Below the pieces are notes generated by a model that was not told the DNA's origin, made no database searches, and saw nothing but the letters and a program-made list of their open reading frames with translations. DNA of 64,000 nt from Prevotella histicola JCM 15637 = DNF00424 (lineage in GTDB: Bacteria; Bacteroidota; Bacteroidia; Bacteroidales; Bacteroidaceae), in the NCBI RefSeq assembly GCF_000613925.1, contig NZ_BAJX01000013.1:1-64000 (forward strand), read 5' to 3'. This document shows, piece after piece, positions 18,015 to 27,970 of this stretch (position 1 is its first letter; each line of letters begins with the position of its first letter). Position numbers and translations under genes: made by a program.

Positions 18015-18212
18015 ATGATGTGGAAAATCATTGCCATAGCGCTTTTCGCCTTTATTACCTACTGTTTTGGTGACGTGTCGTACAGTATAGTAACAACTTT
18101 GAAGAAGAAAAGATACAGAGCTGCATGCCTTAACTTTGTCTTACTCTTGGCAATGTCTCTGATTTCATTTTTCCTTCTCAGTCCTTTCGACATCCTCAGG
18201 AGTGCATTCTGA
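18015..18212 (+). CDS. Small hypothetical membrane protein
   Basis: A 65-residue frame with two hydrophobic segments (IIAIALFAFITYCFG at residues 4-18 and FVLLLAMSLISFFLLS at 41-56) separated by a basic loop (TTLKKKRYRAAC), a plausible two-helix inner-membrane protein. A TAnnTTTG motif upstream supports expression. Its 3' end overlaps the end of the convergent symporter gene by 48 bp. No family is recognised. Confidence 0.5.
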   Translation: MMWKIIAIALFAFITYCFGDVSYSIVTTLKKKRYRAACLNFVLLLAMSLISFFLLSPFDILRSAF

Positions 18213-19643
18213 GTCCGTTTCATCCCAACATTCAATGTCATCAGCTATCTCTGGCATCTGTGTCTTATGGAAAACGGGACTCTTTATGCCTGCATGTTTC
18301 TGCCGTAAGTAATCGTCCAGCAGGAAAAAAGCTTGTTTACCCAAGACAAGAATAGCGATAAGATTGCACACAGTTATGAGCCCCATGAAGAGATCTCCAA
18401 TGCTCCAGACAAGGTCAAGACTGGCTATTGCACCGAATAATACCATCACTCCTCCCGTAACAATGCGCAAAGCAAATACTGCAGAACGGCGATTTGTAAG
18501 GAAACGGACATTCGCTTCACCATAATAATAGTTCCCGATAATACTGCTGAAAGCAAAGAAGAAGATGGCAATAGCAACAAAAGTTGGACCAGCACTGCCC
18601 ACTTCGCTCTGCAAAGCATTCTGTGTCAGGAGGATTCCTGACTCTGTACTGTTTGTATAAACACCACTGATGATGATGATGAATGCCGTACAACTACAAA
18701 CTACTAACGTATCTGTAAAAACGCCAAGAGCCTGAATCAAACCTTGTTTTACAGGATGTGTGGTGCTTGCAGTGGCTGCTATATTCGGTGCAGAACCCTC
18801 TCCTGCCTCATTACTGAACAGTCCGCGCTTGATACCATTCATCATCATAGCTCCTAAACTACCGCCTGCTATAGGACCAATACCGAACGCATTCTCGAAA
18901 ATCAGACGTATAACATTCGGTACAAGATGGATGTTGAGGGCAATAATAACCAATGCTAAGATGATATAACCAACTGCCATGAAAGGTACAATGATACTAC
19001 TTACGTTGGCAATACGGTGAATACCACCGAAAACGATACTCAATGAGAGGACAACAAGGATGATTCCCATCCATAAAGGATTTACACCAAAGGCGTTTTG
19101 CATGGCTCCACAGATGGTATTACTGTGTACAGAGATATATGCCATACAGAAAGTCATAGTGATTAATACGGCAAAAAGCTTCGACATCCATTTGTTATGC
19201 ATTCCATAAAGGATGTAATAAGCTGGCCCCCCAATGAATGAACCATTGTGTTTACGCTTATAAAGTTGTGCCAAAGTAGACTCGACAAAGGCTGAAGCAG
19301 AGCCCAGAAGGGCTATAACCCACATCCAAAACACTGCACCAGGGCCTCCTATAGCTATCGCACTGGCTACTCCAGCAAGGTTACCTGTGCCTACACGCGA
19401 AGCAATAGACACTGCAAAAGCCTGGAATGACGACACATGCTTCTTACCATCATGCTTGTTTGTTGATTCACTCAGCAAGCGAATCATCTCACCAACCATA
19501 CGAAACTGCACGAAATGAGTCTTCCATGTGAACCATAAGGCACATGCTATCAGTCCTGCAACAAGGATATACGACCAGAAAAAGTCGTTGAATGACACGA
19601 TTGTAGTGTTTAGCCATCCATCAGCAGAGAATATTTCCATCAT
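18165..19643 (-). CDS. Sodium:alanine (AGCS family) symporter
   Basis: About 492 residues with roughly ten membrane helices and the AGCS motifs SIASRVGTGNLAGVASAIAIGGPGAVFWMW and GIKRGLFSNEAGEGSAPNIAATAST. It takes up alanine, glycine or glutamine with sodium. The frame could start at 19676, but the -7 element ends at 19665, so transcription would begin near 19658. MMEIFSADGW at 19643 (or the next Met at 19640) is the likely start. The C-terminal tail is acidic (DDIECWDETDSECTPEDVE). Confidence 0.9.
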   Translation of the reverse strand: MMEIFSADGWLNTTIVSFNDFFWSYILVAGLIACALWFTWKTHFVQFRMVGEMIRLLSESTNKHDGKKHVSSFQAFAVSIASRVGTGNLAGVASAIAIGGPGAVFWMWVIALLGSASAFVESTLAQLYKRKHNGSFIGGPAYYILYGMHNKWMSKLFAVLITMTFCMAYISVHSNTICGAMQNAFGVNPLWMGIILVVLSLSIVFGGIHRIANVSSIIVPFMAVGYIILALVIIALNIHLVPNVIRLIFENAFGIGPIAGGSLGAMMMNGIKRGLFSNEAGEGSAPNIAATASTTHPVKQGLIQALGVFTDTLVVCSCTAFIIIISGVYTNSTESGILLTQNALQSEVGSAGPTFVAIAIFFFAFSSIIGNYYYGEANVRFLTNRRSAVFALRIVTGGVMVLFGAIASLDLVWSIGDLFMGLITVCNLIAILVLGKQAFFLLDDYLRQKHAGIKSPVFHKTQMPEIADDIECWDETDSECTPEDVERTEKEK

Positions 19644-19664
19644 AGTAATATACTTTTTAAAGCG

Positions 19665-19672
19665 CAAAAATA
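19665..19672 (-). promoter_or_regulatory. -7 promoter motif of the symporter gene
   Basis: TATTTTTG on the minus strand. Its position inside the longest frame argues for the shorter start at 19643. Confidence 0.5.
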
Positions 19673-19749
19673 GCAAAAAGGATTGATAATGTCAATCCCA
19701 TTAAACAAAAAATATAGTTCTTATAGAGTTGAATTCATTATAAATTCAC

Positions 19750-19757
19750 TATCTTTG
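19750..19757 (+). promoter_or_regulatory. -7 promoter motif of yitT
   Basis: TATCTTTG, 103 bp before the ATG at 19860. Confidence 0.5.
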
Positions 19758-19859
19758 CAAGCAATTATTTTAGGTATTACCTATACAACTGACCTATAAA
19801 CTTATCTCTAACAAAAGCCTACTGACTCTTAATGCAGTGGGAATAAGCAGACAAAACAC

Positions 19860-20774
19860 ATGGCGAGAAAAAGAAAAAGCAAATTCAAAAACGTCTGGGA
19901 GTTCTTCATGATAGCCGTAGCTATGATATTAGGTAGCTTTGGTTGGTGTGCATTCTTACTCCCTCACAAGATTACAATTGGTGGTATTGCGGGTATAGCA
20001 TCCGTCGTACAATGGGGAACTGGTGTTCCTGTGCAGTACACTTATCTTATTATTAATGGTATTTTACTCTTCGTTGCATTGAAAATATTGGGTTGGAAGT
20101 TCTGTGTAAGGACTATCTTCGCTGTATTAGTATTTGCTATTGCCACTTCCATCTTACGACAAGTGTTTGCCGAACATGCACTTTTTGCTGATGAGCCATT
20201 CCTTGCTTGTGTCGTTGGTGGTGTCTTGTTAGGTGCAGGAGTTGGTATTGCGTTGCAGTATAATGCAAGTTCTGGAGGCTCAGATGTCATTGCTGCGATG
20301 ATACATAAGTACCGTGACATATCTCTCGGACGTGTTATTCTTGCGTGTGATTTGTGCATTATCACATCAAGTTACTTGGTTTTGAATGATTGGGAGAAGG
20401 TAATCTATGGCTATATCGTACTGTTTGTGATGACTTACTTCGTAGATTATCTCATCAATGGCATGCGTGGATCTGTTCAGTTCTTCGTAATTTCAGAGCA
20501 TTGGGGCGAGATTGGAACCGCTATTAATAATGATGTAGAACGTGGTTGTACGGTGATTGAAGCCCGTGGGTTCTATACAGGCAAGAAGGTTGGTATGCTT
20601 TTTATTATTGCACGACGCTCAGAAGCACGTTCAATCTTCCAAGTTATTGATGAAATAGACCCTAATGCGTTTGTCTCACAAGGTGCTGTGAATGGTGTAT
20701 ATGGCATGGGCTTTGACAGAATGAAGGTTGCACATCGCAAGAAAGAGGCTGAAGAAGCTGTGCACAATAGGTAA
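19860..20774 (+). CDS. YitT-family membrane protein
   Basis: A 304-residue protein with five or six membrane helices (MIAVAMILGSFGWCAFLLPHKITIGGIAGIASVVQW, YTYLIINGILLFVALKILG, LACVVGGVLLGAGVGIALQYNASSGGSDVIAAMIHKY) followed by a soluble C-terminal DUF2179-like domain (GCTVIEARGFYTGKKVGMLFIIARRSEARSIFQVIDEIDPNAFVSQG). This is the standard YitT layout; function is unknown. It is 31 bp before mnmA and may share its transcript. Confidence 0.88.
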   Translation: MARKRKSKFKNVWEFFMIAVAMILGSFGWCAFLLPHKITIGGIAGIASVVQWGTGVPVQYTYLIINGILLFVALKILGWKFCVRTIFAVLVFAIATSILRQVFAEHALFADEPFLACVVGGVLLGAGVGIALQYNASSGGSDVIAAMIHKYRDISLGRVILACDLCIITSSYLVLNDWEKVIYGYIVLFVMTYFVDYLINGMRGSVQFFVISEHWGEIGTAINNDVERGCTVIEARGFYTGKKVGMLFIIARRSEARSIFQVIDEIDPNAFVSQGAVNGVYGMGFDRMKVAHRKKEAEEAVHNR

Positions 20775-20805
20775 GAAAACAAGAAGAAGGTGAAAGGATT
20801 GTAGG

Positions 20806-21888
20806 ATGAACATAGAAGAATTAAAGGACAAACGGATTGCAGTTCTGCTTTCAGGAGGAGTAGATAGCTCTGTCGTAGTGTATGAATTTGCACGGCAGGG
20901 GTTACATCCTGATTGCTTTTATATCAAGATTGGACCAGAAGAAAAGGAGGAATGGGATTGCAATTCAGAGGAAGACTTAGAGATGGCAACGGCTGTTACA
21001 CGTCGGTTTAACTGTAATCTGCAAGTAATAGACTGTCATAAGGAATATTGGGAGCAGGTAACTCACTACACAATGGCGAAGGTTAAGGCTGGATTTACGC
21101 CTAATCCAGACGTAATGTGTAACCGATTGATTAAGTTTGGAGCCTTTGATGAGAAGATGGGACATGCCTATGACCTCATAGCTACCGGTCATTACGCACA
21201 AACTGAGTGGATAAACGGGCGTAAATGGCTCACAACAAGTCCTGATCCAGTGAAAGATCAGACTGATTTTCTTGCTCAGATATATGATTGGCAACTGAAG
21301 AAAGCTATCTTTCCTATCGGACATTACGAGAAAAACGAGGTGAGAGAGATTGCTGAAAGAGAGCATCTTATCAATGCAAAGCGTAAAGATTCTCAAGGAA
21401 TATGCTTCCTTGGGAATATTGATTACAATGAATATGTACGCCGTTACCTTGGAGAACAGGTCGGAGATGTCATTGAATTGGAGACAGGAAAGAAGATAGG
21501 GGAGCATAAAGGGTTATGGTTCCATACGATAGGGCAGCGTAAAGGACTTGGTTTAGGCGGTGGTCCATGGTTCGTTATCAAGAAAGATGTTACACAGAAC
21601 ATCCTCTATGTAAGTCATGGGTACGACCCAGAGACAGCCTATAAGAAAGACTTTCCACTGCATGACTTCCACTTCTTGACGGAAGGAGTAACTGATTTAC
21701 CAGAGAAAATCACCTTTAAGATTCGTCATACACCAGAATATCATCCAGCAACCGTTGAACAATTGTCTGATGGTAAGTGCTTGATTCATTCAGCCGAGAG
21801 CATACATGGCGTTGCTCCCGGCCAGTTCTGCGTTGTCTATGATGAGCAACATCATAAGTGTTATGGCTCTGGAGAGATAACACTGTAG
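20806..21888 (+). CDS. mnmA: tRNA 2-thiouridine(34) synthase
   Basis: A 360-residue ATP-dependent thiolase acting on U34 of Lys, Glu and Gln tRNAs. The PP-loop SGGVDSS is at residues 16-22. The two catalytic cysteines appear in NPDVMCNRLIKFG (about residue 104) and DSQGICFLG (about 204). The C-terminal beta-barrel includes GQRKGLGLGGGPWFV. It is the second gene after yitT. Full length for the family. Confidence 0.95.
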   Translation: MNIEELKDKRIAVLLSGGVDSSVVVYEFARQGLHPDCFYIKIGPEEKEEWDCNSEEDLEMATAVTRRFNCNLQVIDCHKEYWEQVTHYTMAKVKAGFTPNPDVMCNRLIKFGAFDEKMGHAYDLIATGHYAQTEWINGRKWLTTSPDPVKDQTDFLAQIYDWQLKKAIFPIGHYEKNEVREIAEREHLINAKRKDSQGICFLGNIDYNEYVRRYLGEQVGDVIELETGKKIGEHKGLWFHTIGQRKGLGLGGGPWFVIKKDVTQNILYVSHGYDPETAYKKDFPLHDFHFLTEGVTDLPEKITFKIRHTPEYHPATVEQLSDGKCLIHSAESIHGVAPGQFCVVYDEQHHKCYGSGEITL

Positions 21889-21900
21889 CATTATAAGCAA

Positions 21901-21946
21901 CACCATTAATGGGGATGTAATCAATTGAGTATCACCATTAATGGGT
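21901..21946. repeat. Two CCATTAATGG palindromes between mnmA and fbaB
   Basis: CACCATTAATGGG occurs twice (palindromes at 21903-21912 and 21935-21944), 32 bp apart, upstream of the fbaB promoter. It could be a paired operator or weak mnmA 3' structure. Confidence 0.4.
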
Positions 21947-22006
21947 ATTTTTACCTGCTAAACAAATATATAAGATGCCAAATAAAAAGTTTGGTTATAT
22001 ATTTGT

Positions 22007-22014
22007 TATCTTTG
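22007..22014 (+). promoter_or_regulatory. -7 promoter motif of fbaB
   Basis: TATCTTTG, 35 bp before the ATG at 22049. Confidence 0.55.
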
Positions 22015-22048
22015 CTCATGATATGTTTAACAATTAAACAAGTAAGTT

Positions 22049-23110
22049 ATGAGTAAGAAAATTGTAGAACTATTAGGCAAAGATGCTGACTTTTATTTAG
22101 CTCATGAGTGCAAAACCATATCTAAATCCATGCTCAATCAGCCTGGAGCAGACTTTGTAGATCGTGTATGGAAAGACAGTGATCGCAACATACAAACCAT
22201 CCGTAGCCTTTCAACTTTGTTTAATCATGGTCGCCTTGGGGGTACAGGTTACATGTCAATACTGCCTGTTGACCAAGGTATAGAGCATTCTGCAGGTGCC
22301 TCTTTTGCTCCGAATCCCGAGTATTTCGACCCAGAAAATATTATTAAACTTGCTATCAATGGTGATTGTAATGCCGTTGCAACAACATTTGGAGTATTGG
22401 GTAGCGTAGCCCGTAAGTATGCTGATAAGATTCCGTTTATCGTAAAACTGAACCATAATGAGCTGCTTACCTATCCTAATAGCTTCCAACAGATCATGTT
22501 TGGAACCGTCCGTGAGGCGTGGAATATGGGTGCTGTGGCTGTCGGAGCAACAATCTACTTCGGTTCAGATGATGCACATCGGCAGATTATTGAGGTTGCT
22601 CAAGCCTTTGAAGAGGCGCACTCTTTGGGTATGGCAACCATCCTTTGGTGCTATTTACGTAACCCAGCTTTCAAGAAAGACGGCGTAGATTATCATACTT
22701 CAGCTGACCTTACTTCACAAGCTATACACATTGGTGCAACCATACATGCAGACATCGTAAAGCAGAAACTGCCTGATTGCAACGGAGGTTTCACTGCCTT
22801 GAACTTTGGAAAGACAAGTCCGTTGGTATATGATAAGCTGACAACCGCACATCCAATCGACCTCACACGTTATCAGGTTGCCAATGCTTACATGGGACGT
22901 GTTGGTCTTATCAACTCTGGTGGAGCATCTTCTGGTAACGAACATGATGATCTTCGTGCAGCTGTCATCACTGCTGTTTGTAACAAACGAGCAGGTGGTA
23001 TCGGTCTGATAAGTGGTCGTAAGGCGTTCCAGAAGCCGATGAAGGATGGTGTAGAACTACTTCATACAGTTCAGGATGTATATCTTGACAAGGAAATCAC
23101 TTTGGCTTAA
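22049..23110 (+). CDS. fbaB: Class I fructose-bisphosphate aldolase (DhnA type)
   Basis: A 353-residue Schiff-base aldolase of the DhnA/FbaB family. Typical segments are [79 protein letters not shown] and [22 protein letters not shown]. It cleaves fructose 1,6-bisphosphate in glycolysis or makes it in gluconeogenesis. Expressed alone: it has its own promoter motif and a terminator at 23210. Class I bacterial aldolases of this type are common in Prevotella and Bacteroides. Confidence 0.92.
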   Translation: MSKKIVELLGKDADFYLAHECKTISKSMLNQPGADFVDRVWKDSDRNIQTIRSLSTLFNHGRLGGTGYMSILPVDQGIEHSAGASFAPNPEYFDPENIIKLAINGDCNAVATTFGVLGSVARKYADKIPFIVKLNHNELLTYPNSFQQIMFGTVREAWNMGAVAVGATIYFGSDDAHRQIIEVAQAFEEAHSLGMATILWCYLRNPAFKKDGVDYHTSADLTSQAIHIGATIHADIVKQKLPDCNGGFTALNFGKTSPLVYDKLTTAHPIDLTRYQVANAYMGRVGLINSGGASSGNEHDDLRAAVITAVCNKRAGGIGLISGRKAFQKPMKDGVELLHTVQDVYLDKEITLA

Positions 23111-23209
23111 TGAAGCTGTGTCTTATTAAACACATTACCAATGAAGGTTTAGTCTGAGTTTACAGGCTATTATTCTATAAGTTATAGGATTATAACAACT
23201 ATATTTCAG

Positions 23210-23256
23210 AGAGTTTTATCCAACCTTAATAACGAGGTTTGATAAGACTCTTTTAT
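23210..23256 (+). terminator. Terminator of fbaB
   Basis: The stem AGAGTTTTATCCAACCT pairs with AGGTTTGATAAGACTCT with one mismatch and is followed by a T-rich stretch (TTTTATTG). Confidence 0.65.
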
Positions 23257-23403
23257 TGTTTACTACTTCGTATTCGTTTGTATGATTCGAGTCGATTTAC
23301 GTACGTCTGGACTAAATCATATGAGCAATAGCAAAGCAATACATATACTGACAGATAACAGTTCATACTGCTGTTTTGTAAGATTAATTCCCATGTGGTT
23401 TTT

Positions 23404-23513
23404 AAAAGGGCGTCTTTTGCATTCTAAAAGACGCCCTTTTGCGATGTAAAAGATGCCCTTTTACCATGCAAAAGGGCACCTTTTGAGAGTCAAAAGATGC
23501 CCTTTTGTTTTGC
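23404..23513. repeat. 22-bp-period A-tract array between fbaB and the calcium ATPase (5 units)
   Basis: Units at 23404, 23426, 23448, 23470 and 23492. Cores: GGGCGTC, GACGCCC, GATGCCC, GGGCACC, GATGCCC, each flanked by AAAA and TTTT. Units 1-2 form one hairpin; units 3-4 form another with the loop ACCATGC, the same loop as in the array at 40432. The rest of the convergent 550-bp gap shows only the fbaB terminator. Confidence 0.88.
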
Positions 23514-23660
23514 CTTCTGTAATCTGTTGGTATATAGACGGTTACAGATGCCTTAAAAATACGTTTTCTTTAAGAATTTAATCGATAGAGGTTCTTTATT
23601 TGTAAAGTCTTTTCTAAACACCCTCAACAAGACTTCTTTATGCACTAATCAAGGATTAAG

Positions 23661-26357
23661 TTATCTCCTATTCATCAGTCTGAGTAATTCCCCAACCCAT
23701 AGAACGAGTGAAGTAACTAAGATGATTGCAATCCAATCAGTCAGACAAAGTGGAGTAACATTAAACATCTTACCACCGAATTGTACGATGATGATTTGTC
23801 CGATGAGGATGACCAGTACAATGATACCAAACCCTTTACAACCTTTGAAGTGGAATGTACTCTTGCCCGTAGCGAATGCCCGCGCATTGAACATGTTCCA
23901 GAACTGTAGCATAACAAAGACAGTGAAGAAGATACTTAGCTCATGATTGGTCAGTTCTCTTGGTCCTGTGGGGTGCCATGTGAGCAGGTCTGTCATGCTA
24001 TTGATAGGTGCATACTCTAACATATAGAGCAGTCCTAAGAGTAAAATGAAGAATAAACCACCCACGCCAATAATCTGTCGTGACATAGATGGGTTGATGA
24101 TAAATGCCTTTCGGTCACGTGGTTTGTTCTGCATTACTGCTTCTGATGGTGGGAGAGATGCAAGTGCCATTGCTGCAAAGGTATCCATGATAAGGTTTAC
24201 CCATAGCATCTGTGTCACGGTCAACGGACTCTGTGTTCCAAGTAGTGCTCCTGCCAGTACGATAAGACAAGCTGCTACGTTCACAGTCATCTGGAAAAGG
24301 ATGAAACGTTGTATGTTCTGATAGAGTGAACGTCCCCACATCACAGCGCGACCGATGGAGCTGAAGGAGTTATCTATAATGGTTATGTCCGATGCTTCCT
24401 TAGCTACGCTTGTTCCATCACCCATAGATAAGCCAACGTGGGCAGCCTTTAAGGCTGGTGCATCATTGGTACCATCACCCGTAACAGCCACCACGTGGTG
24501 TTTTGCCTGTAATGCTTCAACGAGCCGTTTCTTGTCCATTGGCCGTGCGCGGGCAATGATTTTCATACTGTTTACACGTTCTGATAGTTCTTTATCACTA
24601 AGAGCTTCAAACTCAGGACCCGTTATGACGCACCGATCACAGTCCTTTTCAGTCCATATACCTACCTGTCTGCCAATCTCTTTGGCAGTACCAGGAGTGT
24701 CACCCGTCACGATTTTCACATCGATACCAGCGTCTAAGCACTCCCGAACGGCATCAGGCACTTCCTTACGTACAGGATCGGCAATAGCAACGATACCTTG
24801 AAAAGTCAGTCCGTTATTACCATCTTTTATAGAATCAAGTATCTGACTGATGACACCTTCGTGTAGTTTGAATTCTGAACTGTCTGGTATTATCATGTAG
24901 GCGAACCCCAAGGTTCGCATAGCTTGGTTCTGCCATTTAAGCAGTTGTGCCGTAATGTCATCCCATGAGCGGTTCCCCATGATGTCAGAACAGTAGTATC
25001 GGATGATGTCTGTTGCACCTTTTAGATATAGTATGGTCTTACCCGGTAGCAGCCCAGAGCGTACTAATGTTCCCATACACTTGCGTTCTGTGGAGAAAGG
25101 TAACTCATCAATGATTTCAACATCAGCCCTTAGTTGACGGTAATCATAACCTTTTTCGTGTAACCACAGTAGGAGTGCACCTTCAGTTGGGTTGCCTAAA
25201 ACGGTCGGATGCTGAGCATCAGAGAGATCAAGTGACGCCGTAGAGTTAACGGCAATCCCTTCTTTGGCTAATGCTTTATGCTCTTCCGAGTTGCAATCAA
25301 CTTCGATTTTATATACCCGCATCTGATTCTGAGTCAGCGTTCCAGTCTTGTCTGTGCAGATAACTGTTGTCGCTCCCATCGTTTCACAGGCGTGCATCTT
25401 GCGTACAAGATTGTTGGTCTTGAGCATACGACGCATGGAGTAAGCCAAGGAAAGTGTAACTGCCATAGGCAATCCTTCTGGTACTGCAACGACGATGAGC
25501 GTTACGCAGATCATGATAGAGTCCAGGAGATATTGCAGAAAGTGCACCCATGTGAAGTCATAGCTGAGGAAGAACATCGCTATTCGGGCTATAAGGATGA
25601 TTACAGCGATGGCATAACTTGACCAGGTGATAAGGTTTCCAAGTCTTTCAAGTTGTTCGGTGAGTGGTGTTTTTACGCTGTTGTCAATCTGCGATGCCAC
25701 GAAAACCTTACCATTTTCAGTATTGTCACCTACCTTTTCCACACGGAAAACACCGTGTCCTTCCATAACTTTGGTTCCTCGCAACACGTAATCAGAAGGA
25801 AAGGTAGCGTCTTTGTCAAAGTCTTCTTCATGGGTACTCTTATTACAGATGGGTTCTCCGGTGAGTGTTGACTCATCTATGTGCAGTGAGATAGCTTCAA
25901 GTAGCTTGCCATCAGCAGGCACTTCGGCACCCGTATTCAGTAAGACAATATCGTCAACAACGATGTCACGCTTTGCAATTTTCTTTGGATTGCCATCACG
26001 GATAACCTCTACAGGCTCGTCATCATCCACCTGATTGAGTATGGCAAACGCCCTATTGGCTTTCTCTTCAAAGAAGAAAGCCATTCCTGTGGCAAGCAAA
26101 ATAGCGATAAAGATGCCTACAGGCTCGAAAAAAACTTCTGTTCCTTCGTGTAATCCATGGTATTCATAAAATGAAATGGCGATAGAAAGGACTCCTGCAA
26201 CAAGTAGAATGATGATCAAAGGGTCTTTGAACTTTGTTATAAAGCGTTTCCATAGTGGTGTTTGTGCAGGGGGAGTGAGGAGGTTCTCACCGTATTTCTT
26301 CCTGTTCTCTGCAACTTCCTGTGCGTTAAGTCCTGTGTATATCTTTTTAAGTTCCAT
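23661..26357 (-). CDS. Calcium-translocating P-type ATPase, PMCA type
   Basis: An 898-residue type IIB P-ATPase. The actuator TGEP is at residues 166-169, the ion-site helix PEGLP at 293-297, the phosphorylation site DKTGT at 336-340, then KGATD, ATP-binding GDTPGTAKEIG and hinge GDGTNDAPALKAAHVG. Ten membrane helices are visible, with the C-terminal cluster after about 690. PMCA-type pumps export calcium using ATP; sequence alone does not rule out another divalent cation. Expressed from its own promoter motif. Confidence 0.92.
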   Translation of the reverse strand: MELKKIYTGLNAQEVAENRKKYGENLLTPPAQTPLWKRFITKFKDPLIIILLVAGVLSIAISFYEYHGLHEGTEVFFEPVGIFIAILLATGMAFFFEEKANRAFAILNQVDDDEPVEVIRDGNPKKIAKRDIVVDDIVLLNTGAEVPADGKLLEAISLHIDESTLTGEPICNKSTHEEDFDKDATFPSDYVLRGTKVMEGHGVFRVEKVGDNTENGKVFVASQIDNSVKTPLTEQLERLGNLITWSSYAIAVIILIARIAMFFLSYDFTWVHFLQYLLDSIMICVTLIVVAVPEGLPMAVTLSLAYSMRRMLKTNNLVRKMHACETMGATTVICTDKTGTLTQNQMRVYKIEVDCNSEEHKALAKEGIAVNSTASLDLSDAQHPTVLGNPTEGALLLWLHEKGYDYRQLRADVEIIDELPFSTERKCMGTLVRSGLLPGKTILYLKGATDIIRYYCSDIMGNRSWDDITAQLLKWQNQAMRTLGFAYMIIPDSSEFKLHEGVISQILDSIKDGNNGLTFQGIVAIADPVRKEVPDAVRECLDAGIDVKIVTGDTPGTAKEIGRQVGIWTEKDCDRCVITGPEFEALSDKELSERVNSMKIIARARPMDKKRLVEALQAKHHVVAVTGDGTNDAPALKAAHVGLSMGDGTSVAKEASDITIIDNSFSSIGRAVMWGRSLYQNIQRFILFQMTVNVAACLIVLAGALLGTQSPLTVTQMLWVNLIMDTFAAMALASLPPSEAVMQNKPRDRKAFIINPSMSRQIIGVGGLFFILLLGLLYMLEYAPINSMTDLLTWHPTGPRELTNHELSIFFTVFVMLQFWNMFNARAFATGKSTFHFKGCKGFGIIVLVILIGQIIIVQFGGKMFNVTPLCLTDWIAIILVTSLVLWVGELLRLMNRR

Positions 26358-26426
26358 AATGTATTGTTATTGGGACTGTACGTTTTGAACGGGATCAGTC
26401 CCTTATCTGGTGACTGTTTGGGCATG

Positions 26427-26434
26427 CAAAGATA
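26427..26434 (-). promoter_or_regulatory. -7 promoter motif of the calcium ATPase gene
   Basis: TATCTTTG on the minus strand, 70 bp before the ATG at 26357. Confidence 0.55.
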
Positions 26435-26453
26435 CAAAAATTAAATGAATAGG

Positions 26454-26493
26454 AAAGCACTCTCTTTCATAAGAATCAGAAAGAGAGTGCTTT
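26454..26493 (-). terminator. Terminator of aroB
   Basis: A perfect 15-bp stem AAAGCACTCTCTTTC / GAAAGAGAGTGCTTT between the aroB stop and the ATPase promoter, separating two same-strand genes. Confidence 0.7.
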
Positions 26494-26529
26494 GTCTTAT
26501 TGTAAATGTGACGTTTCTTCGTTAGATTG

Positions 26530-27576
26530 TTATCCTTCTCGAAAGAAATCAAGTGCTTCTTTCACATCGTTTTCAGTGATTGACTGGTCGATACGGATGT
26601 CTCCTATACCGCCAAGGAGGGTGACATTGATTTCGTTGCCACGGTTTTTCTTGTCGTGATACATTAGCTCGATGAGCTCTGGATAGTCATTGCATGTAAT
26701 AGGAAGTGTACCGTAATACTCACGGATGAAGCGCACTGTCTGGTGCATACGGTCTGTAGGAAAGCCTGTTTTGATCACTGCCAGATAGAGTTCGGGTATC
26801 AATCCAAAGGCAACAGCGTATCCATGAAGAATCGGTTGATGCTTCAGAGCCCATGACTCAAGGGCGTGTCCGAAGGTATGTCCAAGGTTAAGAGCCTTTC
26901 GAAGACCCTTCTCATGTGGGTCTTTCTCCACGATTCTCTCCTTAACCTTCACACTTTTACCCAACATAGTGGATAGTTTTTGTAGGTCAGGGTTGGCAAG
27001 ATTGAATTTGATAAGTTCTGCCCACATGTCTTCATTGGCTATCAATCCATGTTTTAACATCTCCGCATAGCCACTCCGAAGGTTCTCTTCATCAAGTGTC
27101 TTCAGCCAGTTCGTGTTGAGAATGACACAGTTTGCATCGCAGAAGACACCAATCTCGTTCTTTAATCCACCAAAGTTGATGCCTGTTTTACCGCCGACAC
27201 TGGCATCCACCATAGCAAGAAGAGTCGTAGGAACATTGATAAAGTTGATTCCACGTTTGAAGGTTGAGGCTGCAAAGCCACCAAGATCCGTCACCATACC
27301 ACCTCCAAGGTTAATAAGAAGGCTATGTCGTGTGGCACCCCCTTGCTGCAATGACTCCCATACATGCGTCAGTGTTTCGAGTGTCTTGCTGCTGTCTGTT
27401 GTCCCAATCGTTATCACCTGTGCTCCTTTCAGGCAGTAATAATCCTTTATAAGATCCCAGCAAAGATCTTTAGTGGTCTCGTCTACGAGTATAAAAATCC
27501 GATCATGTTCACACTCTGCAATGGCTTTTGCCAAGTCGCTCTTGAACTGTTTCGATATAATAACCTGTTGTTTCAT
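26530..27576 (-). CDS. aroB: 3-Dehydroquinate synthase
   Basis: A 348-residue NAD-dependent enzyme of the shikimate pathway. The NAD site is in LLINLGGGMVTDLGGFAASTFKRGINFINVPTTLLAMVDASVGGKTGINFGG (about residues 86-136). Zinc ligands are expected at E in SGYAEMLKHGL and at H in LNLGHTFGHALE and HGYAVAFG, all present. It makes dehydroquinate, feeding chorismate, which the men operon in this window also uses. Own promoter motif at 27602. Confidence 0.95.
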   Translation of the reverse strand: MKQQVIISKQFKSDLAKAIAECEHDRIFILVDETTKDLCWDLIKDYYCLKGAQVITIGTTDSSKTLETLTHVWESLQQGGATRHSLLINLGGGMVTDLGGFAASTFKRGINFINVPTTLLAMVDASVGGKTGINFGGLKNEIGVFCDANCVILNTNWLKTLDEENLRSGYAEMLKHGLIANEDMWAELIKFNLANPDLQKLSTMLGKSVKVKERIVEKDPHEKGLRKALNLGHTFGHALESWALKHQPILHGYAVAFGLIPELYLAVIKTGFPTDRMHQTVRFIREYYGTLPITCNDYPELIELMYHDKKNRGNEINVTLLGGIGDIRIDQSITENDVKEALDFFREG

Positions 27577-27601
27577 AAGCTTTCTCCCTTTCTCTTTCTT
27601 A

Positions 27602-27609
27602 CAAAAATA
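27602..27609 (-). promoter_or_regulatory. -7 promoter motif of aroB
   Basis: TATTTTTG, 26 bp before the aroB ATG. The rest of the gap to 27970 shows nothing further. Confidence 0.55.
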
Positions 27610-27970
27610 CGCTTTTCTTTGTTTTAAAAAGGAATAACGGCATTTTTATTTCACACAATTTAATATGAAATGGATTATTATTGCGCACATTGATTATTGT
27701 CTGTGCAGTGGGTCAAGGTCTATCTTTCTCTCTCGAGAGTAGGACAGAGAGCGCTTGTATAGGTAAACTTTTCCACAAGAAAGTTACCCCATGGAGACTC
27801 TCACATAGAATGAATATCATATTATTTCTGTATTGATTCTTCTCTTATAGGAATATTTTTCTTCTATATAATAATAAGATGGGAAGCGAAGGGTAGGGAA
27901 GAAAAAATGATTTAGGTATTAAACTTTTAAGAATTGTTGGCATCATATAAAACAGCTAATGATATAATTT